A stretch of 64,000 nucleotides of DNA. Origin: Streptococcus tangpeifui. GTDB taxonomy: Bacteria; Bacillota; Bacilli; Lactobacillales; Streptococcaceae. This document shows positions 35,333-45,264 of the stretch, in pieces (position 1 is the first letter of the stretch; each line of letters opens with the position of its first letter). Made by a program: the position numbers and the translations under genes. Below the pieces are notes generated by a model. It made no database searches. It was not told the origin of the DNA and saw only the letters and a program-made list of their open reading frames with translations. The stretch lies in contig NZ_JAAKDU010000005.1 in assembly GCF_011038795.1 (NCBI RefSeq), forward strand, positions 1 through 64,000, given 5' to 3'.

Positions 35333-36724
35333 ATGGCAGAAAATCATAAACTCTGGGGCGGCCGTTTTGAAGCAGGTCTAGAAAAATGGGTCGAGGAATT
35401 CGGTGCTTCTATTTCTTTTGACCAAAAGATGGCAGAATTTGACTTAAAGGGTTCCATTGCTCATGTGACCATGCTGGGGCAAACAGGCATCATCAGTCCT
35501 GAAGAAGCTAGCCAAATCAAAACAGGTCTTGAGGAACTCTTGCAGGACTTCTATGCTGGTCAGCTAGAATTTGATATCGCCAATGAAGATATCCACATGA
35601 ATCTGGAGTCACTTTTGACTCAGAAAATTGGACCAGTAGCTGGAAAGCTCCATACGGCTCGTTCACGTAATGACCAAGTGGCGACCGATATGCACCTCTA
35701 TCTCAAGGCTAAATTAGTTGAAGTGCTGGATAAACTGCATCATTTGCGACAAACCTTGGTTGATTTGGCTGATAAGCATGTTGATACTATTATGCCGGGC
35801 TACACCCATCTGCAGCATGCCCAGCCGATTTCCTTTGGTCATCACCTCATGGCCTACTACAGCATGTTTACCAGAGATAGTGAGCGGTTTACCTTTAACC
35901 AAAAGCACACCAATCTTTCGCCCTTGGGAGCTGCAGCTCTGGCTGGGACAACCTTCCCTATTGATCGCCAACTGACCAGCGATTTGATGGGCTTTGATGC
36001 TCCCTATAGCAATTCTCTGGATGCGGTGTCTGATCGAGACTTTATTTTGGAATTTTTGGCCAATGCCAGTATCCTCATGGTGCACATGAGCCGCATTTGC
36101 GAAGAGATCATTAATTGGTGTTCTAACGAGTACCAGTTCGTCACCTTATCTGATACCTTTTCCACAGGCTCTTCTATCATGCCACAGAAGAAAAATCCTG
36201 ACATGGCTGAACTCATTCGTGGGAAAACAGGCCGAGTTTATGGCAATTTGACTGGCCTGCTGACGGTTATGAAATCCCTGCCTCTCGCTTACAATAAGGA
36301 CCTGCAAGAGGATAAGGAAGGTATGTTTGATACAGCGGAAACCATCACGGTGGCTATTGATATCTTGGCGGGAATGTTGTCCAGTATGACGGTCAACGAC
36401 CGCCACATGGCTGAATCAACCGAAAAAGATTTCTCCAATGCAACAGAACTAGCAGACTATCTGGCTGTCAGGGGGCTTCCTTTCCGTCAGGCTCACGAAA
36501 TTGTTGGTAAGCTGGTTTTAGAATGCACCAAGAATGGTCACTACCTTCAAGATGTCCCCTTAGAGCGCTATCAAGAAATCTCTGATCTGATTGAGGGAGA
36601 CATCTATACTGCCCTGCAATCGAGGACTGCCGTTGAGCGCCGTAATTCACTGGGTGGCACAGGCTTTGATCAGGTACACTGGCAGATTGAAGAAGCGAAG
36701 AAAACTTTAATGAGTGATAAATGA
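35333..36724 (+). CDS. argH: Argininosuccinate lyase
   Basis: Cleaves argininosuccinate to arginine and fumarate, the last step of arginine synthesis. The 463 residues show LWGGRFE at the N-terminus, [26 protein letters not shown]-like [12 protein letters not shown], and the fumarase-superfamily signature [12 protein letters not shown]. The SD is poor: AAGGGA lies 33 nt upstream, with a TTCGCT/AGCGAA hairpin (35304-35320) in between, so initiation may be structure dependent. TATAAT at 35269-35274 could give it its own promoter. It ends at a strong terminator shared with the opposing nucleotidase gene. Confidence 0.96.
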   Translation: MAENHKLWGGRFEAGLEKWVEEFGASISFDQKMAEFDLKGSIAHVTMLGQTGIISPEEASQIKTGLEELLQDFYAGQLEFDIANEDIHMNLESLLTQKIGPVAGKLHTARSRNDQVATDMHLYLKAKLVEVLDKLHHLRQTLVDLADKHVDTIMPGYTHLQHAQPISFGHHLMAYYSMFTRDSERFTFNQKHTNLSPLGAAALAGTTFPIDRQLTSDLMGFDAPYSNSLDAVSDRDFILEFLANASILMVHMSRICEEIINWCSNEYQFVTLSDTFSTGSSIMPQKKNPDMAELIRGKTGRVYGNLTGLLTVMKSLPLAYNKDLQEDKEGMFDTAETITVAIDILAGMLSSMTVNDRHMAESTEKDFSNATELADYLAVRGLPFRQAHEIVGKLVLECTKNGHYLQDVPLERYQEISDLIEGDIYTALQSRTAVERRNSLGGTGFDQVHWQIEEAKKTLMSDK

Positions 36725-36745
36725 TGATCGCTTGATCATCAGGAA

Positions 36746-36783
36746 AAAAGCTCCTACTAGTCAATGTACTAGTGGGAGCTTTT
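36746..36783. terminator. Bidirectional terminator between argH and the nucleotidase
   Basis: AAAAGCTCCTACTAGT pairs with ACTAGTGGGAGCTTTT around CAATGT, a 16-bp stem with T-runs on both strands. Confidence 0.92.
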
Positions 36784-36806
36784 AAGTTAACTGGGGAATT
36801 GTTCTA

Positions 36807-39251
36807 TCAGTGGCGTTTAGATTTAGGCAAAAGATTAGCCGCAAATATGCTGATAAGGAGACCGACTAGGCTCAGGCTCCAGCTAGATTGCCCATTTGTT
36901 TTTGGTAATTCAGCCTGCTTGCTGGTCTTGGAGCCTGTTGGGGCTGCTGTCTGACTTTGCAGGTTTTGGTAGTTGCTGGTTACCATTTGTAAGATAGCTT
37001 GACGTTTTTGGAGCGACAAGGCTGGTTTAGCGGTCTGCTCTTGTTCCTTGGCTTGTGGATCTGCTGGAGTTGTTGGACGGCTTGGATCAGTGGCTTCGGT
37101 ATAGATGTACTTAAAGTCGCCAAAGCCATTCTGACTAGGATCGGCTGCAACAAACTGAATGGTTGTCTTCTGATTAAGGAGATTTTTCGCCCGCTCGGCT
37201 GTGCGGAAGTGAACATCCAGTCCCTTGATGGTATCGGCAAAACGCCAATTGTTGTCGGCAGTGGGGTTGATAATTTTTTCAGCCGTAATGTAATTGATGA
37301 GAATCTGGCGGTTTTCTAAGTTGAGCAGTCGGTTTTCGCTAGCATTTCTCACACCTGGGAAGTTCCCGCTTGCCCGATAGTTGTTGGTTGCCACCATAAA
37401 TTCTTGGTTATCAGCAACAGGCTGTCCCATGTAGGTTAAGTCCCGGACACGATGAGCGTCTGGATTGACGAGGTTGCCATCAATGTCATATTTATTAGGC
37501 TGCGTGACATCGAATGTGTAGTTGATGCCATCGATGACATCAAAATTATAAGTACGATAGTCGGTATTAATCAGTTGTTGAGGTCCTGTCTTGCTAGGGT
37601 CGATCTGGTTAAACTGGCCAGCTGACATTTCCAGCCATTCCCGCAGATCTTTACCAGTAACTTTGAGAACGGCTGTAACATTGTCGTAGAGATAAAGGTC
37701 TGCAACATTTTTAATAGCGATTGGACCGGCAGGAATATCAGTATAGGAAGAAGCATCATTGCGAGCGCCGGCTTTAAAAGGAGCAGCTGCTGAGAGAAGG
37801 GGTAGGCTGGCTTCTGGTGTTCCTGCCAGTTGCTCCTTCAGATACCAGCGTTGAGCATTATTGACGATTTGAACGGAAGGGTCGTCTGCTACTAGGGCAA
37901 AATAGCTATTGATTGGAGCTGTTGTTGTTCCTACTTGTTCACGGACATAATCGATAGTGGCTTCGTGATCAGGTTTGGCTAGGTTTAAAATTCTTTCATC
38001 AGCCTGGTCAGAATTGCTGTCAATCTTGCGAATTTCAGCGTGACTCTGCTCAACCTTCCATTTGCCCCCTTGGAAGAGCAGGTTGAGCTTGATAACGCCT
38101 AGATGATCGCCATATTTTCCGCCCATGGTAACAGGGATACCGTTGATTTTGCCGTTAAAACCATCGACACCAGGAATTTTTTCGTAGACTCCTGTACCAT
38201 TCCCCGATGGAAATTCAGCATGGGCATGACCGGTGACAACTGCATCGATTCCCTTAGCACTGGCAATTTGATAGCCAACATTTTCTTCACCAATATCATA
38301 GTGGTCGTTACCAATACCTGAATGGGACATGACCAAAACAATGTCAGCTCCCTTAGCTCGCATCTCGGGAGCGACAGCCTCGACAGCTTGAACGGCATCG
38401 ATGGTTTTGACCTTGCCCTCTAAATTAGCCTTATCCCAATTCATAATTTGAGGTGGAACGATACCTGTGATACCAACATTGATGGTGACTTGCCGGCCGT
38501 TAATATCGGTAAAAGTTTTGGGAATAATAATGTAGGGATTGAAATAGTGTTTGCCAGTTCTCGCATCAATGACATTGGCATTGACGATTGGTAGACCTGC
38601 TGAATCAACAACGCGATTGAGGTAGTCTAAACCATAATTGAATTCATGGTTTCCCAAAGAAGCGGCATCATAATGCAAGGTCGTAAAAGCCTTGTACATA
38701 GGATGCTGTTGACCTTGCTTAACAGGATTGATGAGTGCTTCGTAAGTTCCCAGTGGGGTGCCTTGAATGGTATCACCGTTATCAACCAAGACAGAGTTAG
38801 GATTTTCCTTTTCAGCCTGATCAATGAGAAGGGCGGTCTTGGCTAGACCGATATTTTGGGCATTCTTGTCTTGATAGTAATCGTAGTTAACCAGATTGGT
38901 GTGGAGATCGGTAGTTGAAAGGATTTGGACATCTACTTTTTCACCTTCAATTGGTTTAGTATCATCAGCCTTTTCTTGATCGGCAGTTTGCGGAGTTGGG
39001 TTTTGATTGATCGGCTGCTCTTGGCTATTTGATACTTGGCCAGCAGGGGCTTGGGCATTAGCATAGCTCTGACTTTGGTCTTGACTGGTTGCAACTTGTT
39101 GACTGCTAACGCCACTGGCGCTTGCTACTTGGTTTTGAGTTTGGGACTGGGATTGAGGAAGCTGTTCATCGGCTGTGACTCGGTTGGCAACTAGTCCAGC
39201 TGTGACCAGTGAGAGTAGCAGGGCACTTTTTCTTAGATAGTGTTGAGGCAT
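36807..39251 (-). CDS. Cell-wall-anchored 5'-nucleotidase / 2',3'-cyclic-nucleotide phosphodiesterase
   Basis: An 814-residue surface enzyme that dephosphorylates extracellular nucleotides. In related streptococci such enzymes make adenosine and blunt host immunity. A signal peptide (1-27) leads to a Gln/Ser-rich spacer to about 105. The metallophosphatase domain has TTDLHTN, NGDTIQGT, GNHEFNYG and GHAHAEF. A 5'-nucleotidase C-terminal domain spans about 430-650. The end is a sorting signal, LPKTN (about 781-785), then a hydrophobic span and KSKRH. The threonine-asparagine form is an accepted sortase A variant. AGGAG precedes the ATG. Monocistronic. Confidence 0.92.
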   Translation of the reverse strand: MPQHYLRKSALLLSLVTAGLVANRVTADEQLPQSQSQTQNQVASASGVSSQQVATSQDQSQSYANAQAPAGQVSNSQEQPINQNPTPQTADQEKADDTKPIEGEKVDVQILSTTDLHTNLVNYDYYQDKNAQNIGLAKTALLIDQAEKENPNSVLVDNGDTIQGTPLGTYEALINPVKQGQQHPMYKAFTTLHYDAASLGNHEFNYGLDYLNRVVDSAGLPIVNANVIDARTGKHYFNPYIIIPKTFTDINGRQVTINVGITGIVPPQIMNWDKANLEGKVKTIDAVQAVEAVAPEMRAKGADIVLVMSHSGIGNDHYDIGEENVGYQIASAKGIDAVVTGHAHAEFPSGNGTGVYEKIPGVDGFNGKINGIPVTMGGKYGDHLGVIKLNLLFQGGKWKVEQSHAEIRKIDSNSDQADERILNLAKPDHEATIDYVREQVGTTTAPINSYFALVADDPSVQIVNNAQRWYLKEQLAGTPEASLPLLSAAAPFKAGARNDASSYTDIPAGPIAIKNVADLYLYDNVTAVLKVTGKDLREWLEMSAGQFNQIDPSKTGPQQLINTDYRTYNFDVIDGINYTFDVTQPNKYDIDGNLVNPDAHRVRDLTYMGQPVADNQEFMVATNNYRASGNFPGVRNASENRLLNLENRQILINYITAEKIINPTADNNWRFADTIKGLDVHFRTAERAKNLLNQKTTIQFVAADPSQNGFGDFKYIYTEATDPSRPTTPADPQAKEQEQTAKPALSLQKRQAILQMVTSNYQNLQSQTAAPTGSKTSKQAELPKTNGQSSWSLSLVGLLISIFAANLLPKSKRH

Positions 39252-39376
39252 GTGGAAACTCCTTACTAATTAATGATGGCCATATAGGCAATGTAGAAAG
39301 AAGGCAGCTGTGCTTGCATTTAAATGCTGTAAAAGATAGCTGCCAAAAAGTTCGCTTAGAAACGCTTTTAGGTCTT

Positions 39377-39404
39377 ATTATACACAGAAAACAGAAACTA
39401 ACAA
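39377..39404 (-). promoter_or_regulatory. Promoter of the surface nucleotidase
   Basis: On the minus strand, TTGTTA (39399-39404), 16 bp, TATAAT (39377-39382). The rest of 39405-39600 shows no other clear signal. Confidence 0.7.
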
Positions 39405-39601
39405 GTTAAAATCCGAACTTTAATTGTATAACATTTAATTTCTATCGTATAACAGTCAATCTTTCACCTGAATACTTTTGGGGCTGATTTAATACTTAGA
39501 ACTCAATTGGTCTGGTATTTATAGCTAACTAGTGATAAAATGTAGCTTGGCAAAGGGAAGCGTCTGAGAGGTTAGATAGATCGTGTTGAATCTAGGGTAT
39601 T

Positions 39602-39630
39602 TTTGGCTTTTGGCTCTTTTATGGTATAAT
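39602..39630 (+). promoter_or_regulatory. rnpA promoter
   Basis: TTTGGC (39602-39607), 17 bp, TATAAT (39625-39630), with TGG giving an extended -10. Confidence 0.7.
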
Positions 39631-39661
39631 AAGGGGTAATTTAGAGTGTTTGGAGACTGCC

Positions 39662-39997
39662 TTGAAGAAGACCTATCGTGTTAAAAAAAACTTAGATTTT
39701 CAAGCTATTTTTAGGCGAGGCAAGAGTGTCGCCAATAGGAAATTTGTCGTTTATAGTTTAGAAAAGTCACAGAAGCATTTTAGAGTTGGCCTGTCGGTCA
39801 GTAAAAAGCTTGGCAATGCCGTTATCCGCAATCGGATCAAACGGAAGATGAGACATGTTTTGATGGAATTGGCTCCGCATTTAAGCAACGATGACTTTGT
39901 TATTATTGCTCGAAAAGGCGTTGAAGATATGGACTATCAGGCAGTGAGACAGAATTTAAAACATGTTCTCAGTCTAGCTGGTGTCTATCAAGATTGA
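39662..39997 (+). CDS. rnpA: Ribonuclease P protein component
   Basis: Small basic cofactor of the RNase P ribozyme that matures tRNA 5' ends. The 111 residues include [20 protein letters not shown] at the start and the RNR motif [19 protein letters not shown] at 39662 with GGAG 6 nt upstream gives the usual N-terminus; a TTG at 39650 would precede the SD. First gene of rnpA-yidC-jag. In many Firmicutes rpmH lies just upstream, but here rpmH is 6 kb downstream. Confidence 0.95.
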   Translation: MKKTYRVKKNLDFQAIFRRGKSVANRKFVVYSLEKSQKHFRVGLSVSKKLGNAVIRNRIKRKMRHVLMELAPHLSNDDFVIIARKGVEDMDYQAVRQNLKHVLSLAGVYQD

Positions 39998-40056
39998 GTA
40001 TTGCCTATTGGTGAGCTCCTGATGATTTAATAGATTTGTGTTGAAAGGAATATTTT

Positions 40057-40860
40057 GTGAAAAAAAAAGTTAAGTTAAGTGGTCTAGTCCTAGCAGCTTT
40101 GATTGTCTTGTCTGCCTGTGCTCGTCGCAATCCAGTTAACAGTTCATCGACAGGTTGGGATCAGTTGGTTTACGGTTTTGGTCGTGCTATTCAGTGGCTA
40201 TCCTTTGGTGGTTCGGTCGGGATTGGGATCATTCTTTTTACCCTAATTGTTCGTTTAGCCCTGATTCCTCTTTATAATCGTCAGATTAAATCTAGCCAAG
40301 AAATTCAAGAGCTTCAGCCTGAGCTGAAACGGATTCAGAAAGAATACGCTGACGACCGCAATATGCAGGCCATAAAAACGCAAGAACTCTACAAAGAAAA
40401 TGGCGTGAACCAATGGGCAGCTTTATTGCCTTTAGTCATCCAATTTCCAGTGATGATGGCTCTTTATCAGGCTTTGATTCGGGTACCTGCCTTGAGTCAA
40501 GGAAATTTCCTATTCTGGAATTTAGGTGAAAATGACGGTACCTATATTTTGCCGATTCTGGCAGCTATTTTTACCTATCTGTCTATGTGGCTCAGCAACA
40601 AGGCGGCTAAGGAAAAGAATGCCTTTATGACAGCTACTAGCATTATTATGCCTCTCTTTATTTTGTGGATTGGGACTCGCTTCACAAGTGGGATTGCTCT
40701 CTACTGGGCAATTGGTAATGCATTTCAGGTAGCTCAGCTTTTGATTTTCCACAATCCCTTTAAGATTATTGCTGAGCGGGAACGTAAGGAGGCACAAGAA
40801 AAGGAAAGGGAAGCAAAAATTCGTCGAGCCAAAAAAAGAGCGCGAAAAAAACGTAAGTAG
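40057..40860 (+). CDS. yidC: Membrane protein insertase YidC/OxaA (lipoprotein form)
   Basis: Inserts membrane proteins with or without the Sec translocon. The 267 residues begin with a lipoprotein signal ending LSAC (C21). Five hydrophobic segments carry the 60KD_IMP core (WAALLPLVIQFPVMMALYQAL). A highly basic C-terminal tail is rich in Lys and Arg, suited to ribosome contact. The start codon is GTG, with GAAAGGA upstream. It lies between rnpA and jag, the standard arrangement. Confidence 0.94.
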   Translation: MKKKVKLSGLVLAALIVLSACARRNPVNSSSTGWDQLVYGFGRAIQWLSFGGSVGIGIILFTLIVRLALIPLYNRQIKSSQEIQELQPELKRIQKEYADDRNMQAIKTQELYKENGVNQWAALLPLVIQFPVMMALYQALIRVPALSQGNFLFWNLGENDGTYILPILAAIFTYLSMWLSNKAAKEKNAFMTATSIIMPLFILWIGTRFTSGIALYWAIGNAFQVAQLLIFHNPFKIIAERERKEAQEKEREAKIRRAKKRARKKRK

Positions 40861-40911
40861 ACGCATCAGAAAAAGGCGCAAATTTTCTGTTAGCGAAGGA
40901 GTATAGATATT

Positions 40912-42057
40912 ATGGTAGTATTCACAGGTAATACTGTTGAAGAAGCAATTCAGGCAGGTCTTAGTGATTTAGGTATCACTAGAACCAAGGCTTCTATCCG
41001 CGTTCTCTCGCGCGGTAAAAAAGGTTTTTTCGGTTTTGGTAAGAAACCAGCCAAAGTTGATGTAGAAGTCATCAGCCGCACGACTGTTTCTCAAGCCGAT
41101 CAAGAGATCGTTCGGAATTTACCAAAAGCCTTGAGTAAACGGGAAGCCTCCGAGGAAGCTCTCAAACAAGAGGCAGCAGAGTCCCGCAAGGTGACGAGCA
41201 TTATCAAGTATTTGGAAAATCGTGGGCAAATCGTTAATGATAAAGCCAAATCTGAAATGCTGGATGCTAGACGTTCCATAACTTCTGTTCTTAGCGATTT
41301 ACTTCCCGATGAAATTGTTGAAGAGTATCGACGTAAGAAGGAAGAACTGGACAAGGAAGGCCTTGATTGGGAAGATGAGCTAGAAGCTGAGGATAGTCAA
41401 GCTGCTGATTCAACTGAGCTTTCTCCTGAAAATTCACAGAAGTCGGTTAATCAAAGAGCAGCTGGCCCTGTGGCGGATGACGTGGTTGTCCAAGAGGATT
41501 CAGCACAGTCAGTAGCTGAGGATTCAGAACCGGAGCCGCGTCGTTTTACTAACGCTACGAGTGAGTCTAATCAGACTGAAACTAAGGCCGACAAGGATAT
41601 TGGTGAAGCCGCTGAAGCTGTGACAACCTATCTTGAAAATATTATCTACGAAATGGATGTGGAGGCTGGTTTAACAACTAATCAATCCGGCCGTCAAATC
41701 ACCATTCAGGTTGAAGCACCGGAGGCTGGACGAGTCATCGGTTACCATGGTAAAGTGCTTAAATCCCTGCAAATTTTAGCTCAAAACTTCTTACATGACC
41801 ATTATTCTCGTTCCTTCTCAGTGACAGTTAATGTTCATGATTATGTCGAACGTCGCATGGAGACCTTGATTGATTTTGCCCATAAGATTGCTGAGCGTGT
41901 TTCAGACAGCGGTCAGGCTTATCATATGGACAGTATGTCCAACGATGAACGTAAGATTATCCATAAAACAATTGCCAAAATTCCTGACGTCGACAGTTAT
42001 TCAGAGGGACACGACCCTAAGCGCTATGTGGTTGTTGTTCCTAGTCGAGACGATTAA
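40912..42057 (+). CDS. jag: RNA-binding protein Jag/KhpB (EloR)
   Basis: Binds RNA with KhpA and controls cell elongation and peptidoglycan synthesis in streptococci. The 381 residues have an N-terminal Jag-N domain (about 1-50, KKGFFGFGKKPAKVDVEV), a long acidic disordered linker (about 140-235), a KH domain (GRVIGYHGKVLKSLQIL) and a C-terminal R3H domain (RKIIHKTIAKIPDVDSYSEG). The phosphorylatable threonine described for EloR would lie in the linker. Last gene of rnpA-yidC-jag, followed by a repeat-family terminator. Confidence 0.94.
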   Translation: MVVFTGNTVEEAIQAGLSDLGITRTKASIRVLSRGKKGFFGFGKKPAKVDVEVISRTTVSQADQEIVRNLPKALSKREASEEALKQEAAESRKVTSIIKYLENRGQIVNDKAKSEMLDARRSITSVLSDLLPDEIVEEYRRKKEELDKEGLDWEDELEAEDSQAADSTELSPENSQKSVNQRAAGPVADDVVVQEDSAQSVAEDSEPEPRRFTNATSESNQTETKADKDIGEAAEAVTTYLENIIYEMDVEAGLTTNQSGRQITIQVEAPEAGRVIGYHGKVLKSLQILAQNFLHDHYSRSFSVTVNVHDYVERRMETLIDFAHKIAERVSDSGQAYHMDSMSNDERKIIHKTIAKIPDVDSYSEGHDPKRYVVVVPSRDD

Positions 42058-42064
42058 ACTAATA

Positions 42065-42575
42065 GAGAGTGGGACTCAATCAGTAAATCGTGATAAAATC
42101 ACGATTTGGATTTTCCTCGCTCTCTTATTTTAGGGTTCAGATCTCTGCCACTTTTCTATTTTTAGATGGCAGGTTTTGGCAGTTTATCCCCAGACTGCCA
42201 AAGTCCACTGGAGCATTTCAATCCCACCTCCGCACAGTTGATTAGGTTGGCTGCTATCCCTTGCTACGAAAGGGATAAGGACCATCAATCAACCACTGCG
42301 TCAATCTAGTAAATCTAGAACAATGTTAACGAGTCTGAACTTTTTATACGTAATCTTCAGAGAACAATACTTTGTGGGTGAGGGCTAAGCTATCATGGCT
42401 GTTTGTCCCAGACGCTTAAAAACTAAGAAGCGCCCAGTTACAAAAAACAATCGGCAGTGGTTCGAGGTAAGACTTCTTGGTTTACCCGACAAGCCTTACT
42501 CCCCATCACTGTGTCAATCTGGTAAGCTAGAACAATACTAACGAGTCTGGGACAAGAGTCCAGACTCGTTTTGTT
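42065..42575 (+). repeat. Largest composite copy of the intergenic mosaic repeat
   Basis: Starts with the long terminator hairpin also seen at 12226-12297 (AATCGTGA/TCACGATT core). It continues with a block shared with 32762-32912 (hairpin TTTTGGCAGTTT/AGACTGCCAAAG), an inverted TCCCACCTCCGCACAG (42222-42237), CAACCACTGCGTCAATCTAG and a second unit with GCAGTGGTTCGAGGTAAG. It closes with a GAGTCTGGGAC...GTCCAGACTC hairpin. It terminates jag. No gene is present to 42841. Confidence 0.75.
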
Positions 42576-42753
42576 ATGGCTTCAACCCAGTTAGTTTTTA
42601 ACGGAGTACCAAACAATAAAACGACCAGTTCGGCTGATGGCTACTAAGGCTTCGAGCTTTTATCTATTGGGAACACCATATCAAGAAGATGATAGGTATT
42701 GTAAAATCTAGATAAAAATTCTAATGTTCAGGGTATTTTTTCTCCGCTTACCT

Positions 42754-42813
42754 ATGAATTTTGACCGCTTGGCTAAATTGTGAACACAAACTGTTTTTCC
42801 TTTGATAAAATTA
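42754..42813 (+). promoter_or_regulatory. Promoter of the ABC exporter operon with possible LytTR repeats
   Basis: TGA followed by TAAAAT (42806-42811) is an extended -10. Upstream, TGAATTTTGACC (42755-42766) and TAAATTGTGAAC (42774-42785) are imperfect direct repeats about 19 bp apart, the kind of spacing used by LytTR regulators. The repeats are weak evidence. Confidence 0.35.
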
Positions 42814-42841
42814 GGCCAATGAAAGGAAAGCGGGTGATCAG

Positions 42842-43693
42842 ATGCTCATTGAAACGAAAAATTTAACGAAGGTCTACGGTGAGAAGGCCGTTCTGGAAAA
42901 CCTCAATATTCAGGTAGATAAGGGACAATTGCTCGCCTATATTGGGACCAATGGGGCTGGGAAATCAACCACGATTAAGATTTTGACAGGGCTTTTGGCA
43001 GCCAGTTCAGGTCAGGTCAAATTAGCACCGAATCTCAAGATTGGCATGGTTTTTCAGGAAAGTGTTCTTGATGAGGAATTGAGCGTTCAGGCAAATTTGG
43101 AGAGTCGAGCAGGTCTTTATCGCCAAATTGACAAGGCTTGGATTGAAGACTTGATCGAGATGCTTTCGATTGAGGATCTTCTCAAACAGGAATATGGTAC
43201 TTTGTCAGGTGGTCAACGGCGTCGAGTGGATATCGCTAGAGCTCTTTTGACTAAGCCAGATCTGCTTTTCTTAGACGAACCGACAACGGGTTTGGATCTC
43301 CAAAGCCGCAAGGCTATCTGGGATCTGCTGCATCAGCTGAAAAGAGAAGAAGGGTTGACTATCTTTTTGACCACTCACTACTTGGAAGAAGCCGAAAATG
43401 CTGATATGGCCTATATTATTGACCATGGTCGTGTTCTGGTCCAAGGCTCTGCTCAAGAACTCAAGGATCGATATGCCAAAAATCGTCTCTTGATTAAGGC
43501 CGATCAGGCGGAATTCTCGGGACTAACCTATGAAGAAAAAGCCGATGGTTGGTTGCTGTTTGAAGATTTGACTATGCCACAAGCCTTGGATTTTCTAGTC
43601 AATCATCAAAATCATATCCTTGATTTTGATTTTCAAAAAGGAGACATCAATGATGTCTTTATGGCTGTCGCAGGAACAGAATTTAAGAACTAA
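42842..43693 (+). CDS. ABC exporter, ATP-binding protein (DrrA/CcmA type)
   Basis: A 283-residue ATPase with Walker A GTNGAGKST (about residue 35), signature LSGGQRRR and Walker B LLFLDEPTTGLDLQSR. The extra C-terminal portion is typical of daunorubicin-type exporters. It pairs with the ABC-2 permease 14 bp downstream to form an efflux pump for an unknown lipid, peptide or drug. A LytTR regulator with its membrane partner lies in the same cluster, so a role in bacteriocin immunity or envelope stress is plausible. Confidence 0.88.
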   Translation: MLIETKNLTKVYGEKAVLENLNIQVDKGQLLAYIGTNGAGKSTTIKILTGLLAASSGQVKLAPNLKIGMVFQESVLDEELSVQANLESRAGLYRQIDKAWIEDLIEMLSIEDLLKQEYGTLSGGQRRRVDIARALLTKPDLLFLDEPTTGLDLQSRKAIWDLLHQLKREEGLTIFLTTHYLEEAENADMAYIIDHGRVLVQGSAQELKDRYAKNRLLIKADQAEFSGLTYEEKADGWLLFEDLTMPQALDFLVNHQNHILDFDFQKGDINDVFMAVAGTEFKN

Positions 43694-43707
43694 AAAGGAG
43701 CGTACCT

Positions 43708-44556
43708 ATGATTACAATGGCAAAAAGGAACTTACGACTCTATTTTCACAATAAGGTGACCGTTTTTTTCTCCCTCATGGGAGCCTGGATTGCCTTTGGT
43801 CTTTATCTCATCTTTTTGCAAAAAAACATGCAGGATGCTTGGTCTGGCACTAGCCACCCTGAGAAAATGCTGGATCAATGGATTATGGGCGGTACCTTGG
43901 CAGTAGCTTCTGTGACGACTGTTTGGACTGGTATTACTCGCCTAGTGCGTGATTGGGAAAGTCATAAGTTAGACGATTTTCTTTTGACAGACACGACATT
44001 TTTTCAGTTAAATCTCGGTTATGTTATCTCCAGCACGGTTATTGGCGTGATTATGCAGGTTTTGGTCTATTTGCTGATGGCTGTCTATTTTAGCTGGCAG
44101 GATAATTTGGATTTTGTTTCTTTGGAGCAAGGATTGAAACTGTTTGCCCTTATGGTTGCTAGCAGTGTGATGAGTGCGGTGATCGGTTTAGCAGTCGTGC
44201 AATTTATTAAGACTTCAGAGGTTGTGGAGCGATTGGGGGTGATCATCGGAACAGCCTCAGGTTTTTTGGTCGGCGTTTATGTCCCAATCGGAACTCTGCC
44301 AGATTCTGCTCAAACTCTGATGAAATATACCCCTTGGACCTATGTCGCCTCTGCTTATCGTCATATTCTGATTGGTGATCAAGTGGTGAGTTGGCATCGG
44401 CCTGGGCTAAGTGTTCAGGAATACTTGGGGATTGGCCTAAAATGGGAGAAACTGACCAGCCTCAGTCAAGAGTTCTTGGTCCTTGGCTTGAGTTTCTTAG
44501 CTGGCTTGCTTTTGCTGGGCATGAGTGTTTTTGCAAGAAAAGCTAAAAAAATCTAA
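43708..44556 (+). CDS. ABC-2 type permease
   Basis: A 282-residue membrane protein with about six spans and the ABC-2 signature region TASGFLVGVYVPIGTLPDSAQTL, read here as TASGFLVGVYVPIG plus LPDSAQTL, followed by YTPWTYVASAYR. It forms the channel for the ATPase encoded just upstream. The SD AAAAGGAG precedes the ATG. Confidence 0.88.
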   Translation: MITMAKRNLRLYFHNKVTVFFSLMGAWIAFGLYLIFLQKNMQDAWSGTSHPEKMLDQWIMGGTLAVASVTTVWTGITRLVRDWESHKLDDFLLTDTTFFQLNLGYVISSTVIGVIMQVLVYLLMAVYFSWQDNLDFVSLEQGLKLFALMVASSVMSAVIGLAVVQFIKTSEVVERLGVIIGTASGFLVGVYVPIGTLPDSAQTLMKYTPWTYVASAYRHILIGDQVVSWHRPGLSVQEYLGIGLKWEKLTSLSQEFLVLGLSFLAGLLLLGMSVFARKAKKI

Positions 44557-44600
44557 GAAGCGATCCTCAGCTAAAAAAGGATTTAAAGGAGATTAAAACT

Positions 44601-45206
44601 ATGCTAACTGATATTTTTGCTGTCCTAGCTATCATCTGTATTCTAGTCTATTATTATTTGTTAACAGTATTGCATATCAAGAACAGAGGAGTCTATCATC
44701 CGATTTCTCAGGCAGTCAGTGATTATGGGATTGGCGATCATAAGAATTATTTTCAGCTGGCCGGTCTGTTGTCGGCTTTGCGGAACATTTCCTTAGCTTT
44801 AGCCTTAGGATTTTGGACTTATCAATTTGATTTTAAGGAAAAAGCTATTGTTTTACTTTGCCTAGCTTTGCTTGGAACCTTAGGAGTCGCCGTTTTTCCA
44901 ACAGACATAGAAGGGCAGGAAAGGACATTCGAAGGCCGCTTGCATCTCTTGTTTGCCATTTTTCAATTTACAGCCTTGGCCCTAGTGCTCTTGAATTTTG
45001 AAGATGCTTTCCTCCCTTTAAAACACAATTTTTATCAGCTTGCGAATTGTTTAAAAGTTCTGGTTGAATTAGGCCTCTACGGTTTAGTAGCCGCTCTGAT
45101 TCTTCCTTTTTTGAAAAAATATTTTGGACTTTTTGAAAGAATTTTCCTTTTTTTCGGCAACCTTTACTTTCTTTTGATTTGTTTTGCTATCCTTTCGGTC
45201 AATTGA
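44601..45206 (+). CDS. DUF998-like membrane protein
   Basis: A 201-residue protein of about six membrane segments with the motif VAVFPTDIEGQERTFEGRLH between spans 3 and 4, typical of DUF998. Function is unknown. It follows the ABC permease by 44 bp with a good SD (AAAGGAG) and probably belongs to the same operon. Confidence 0.65.
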   Translation: MLTDIFAVLAIICILVYYYLLTVLHIKNRGVYHPISQAVSDYGIGDHKNYFQLAGLLSALRNISLALALGFWTYQFDFKEKAIVLLCLALLGTLGVAVFPTDIEGQERTFEGRLHLLFAIFQFTALALVLLNFEDAFLPLKHNFYQLANCLKVLVELGLYGLVAALILPFLKKYFGLFERIFLFFGNLYFLLICFAILSVN

Positions 45207-45209
45207 TGA

Positions 45210-45238
45210 TTGCATAACTAGCTCTAAAAAGTTAAGAT
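45210..45238 (+). promoter_or_regulatory. Promoter of the LytTR-DUF3021 pair
   Basis: TTGCAT (45210-45215), 17 bp, TAAGAT (45233-45238). Confidence 0.6.
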
Positions 45239-45264
45239 AGAAAGAAAAAAATAGGAGATAGAGC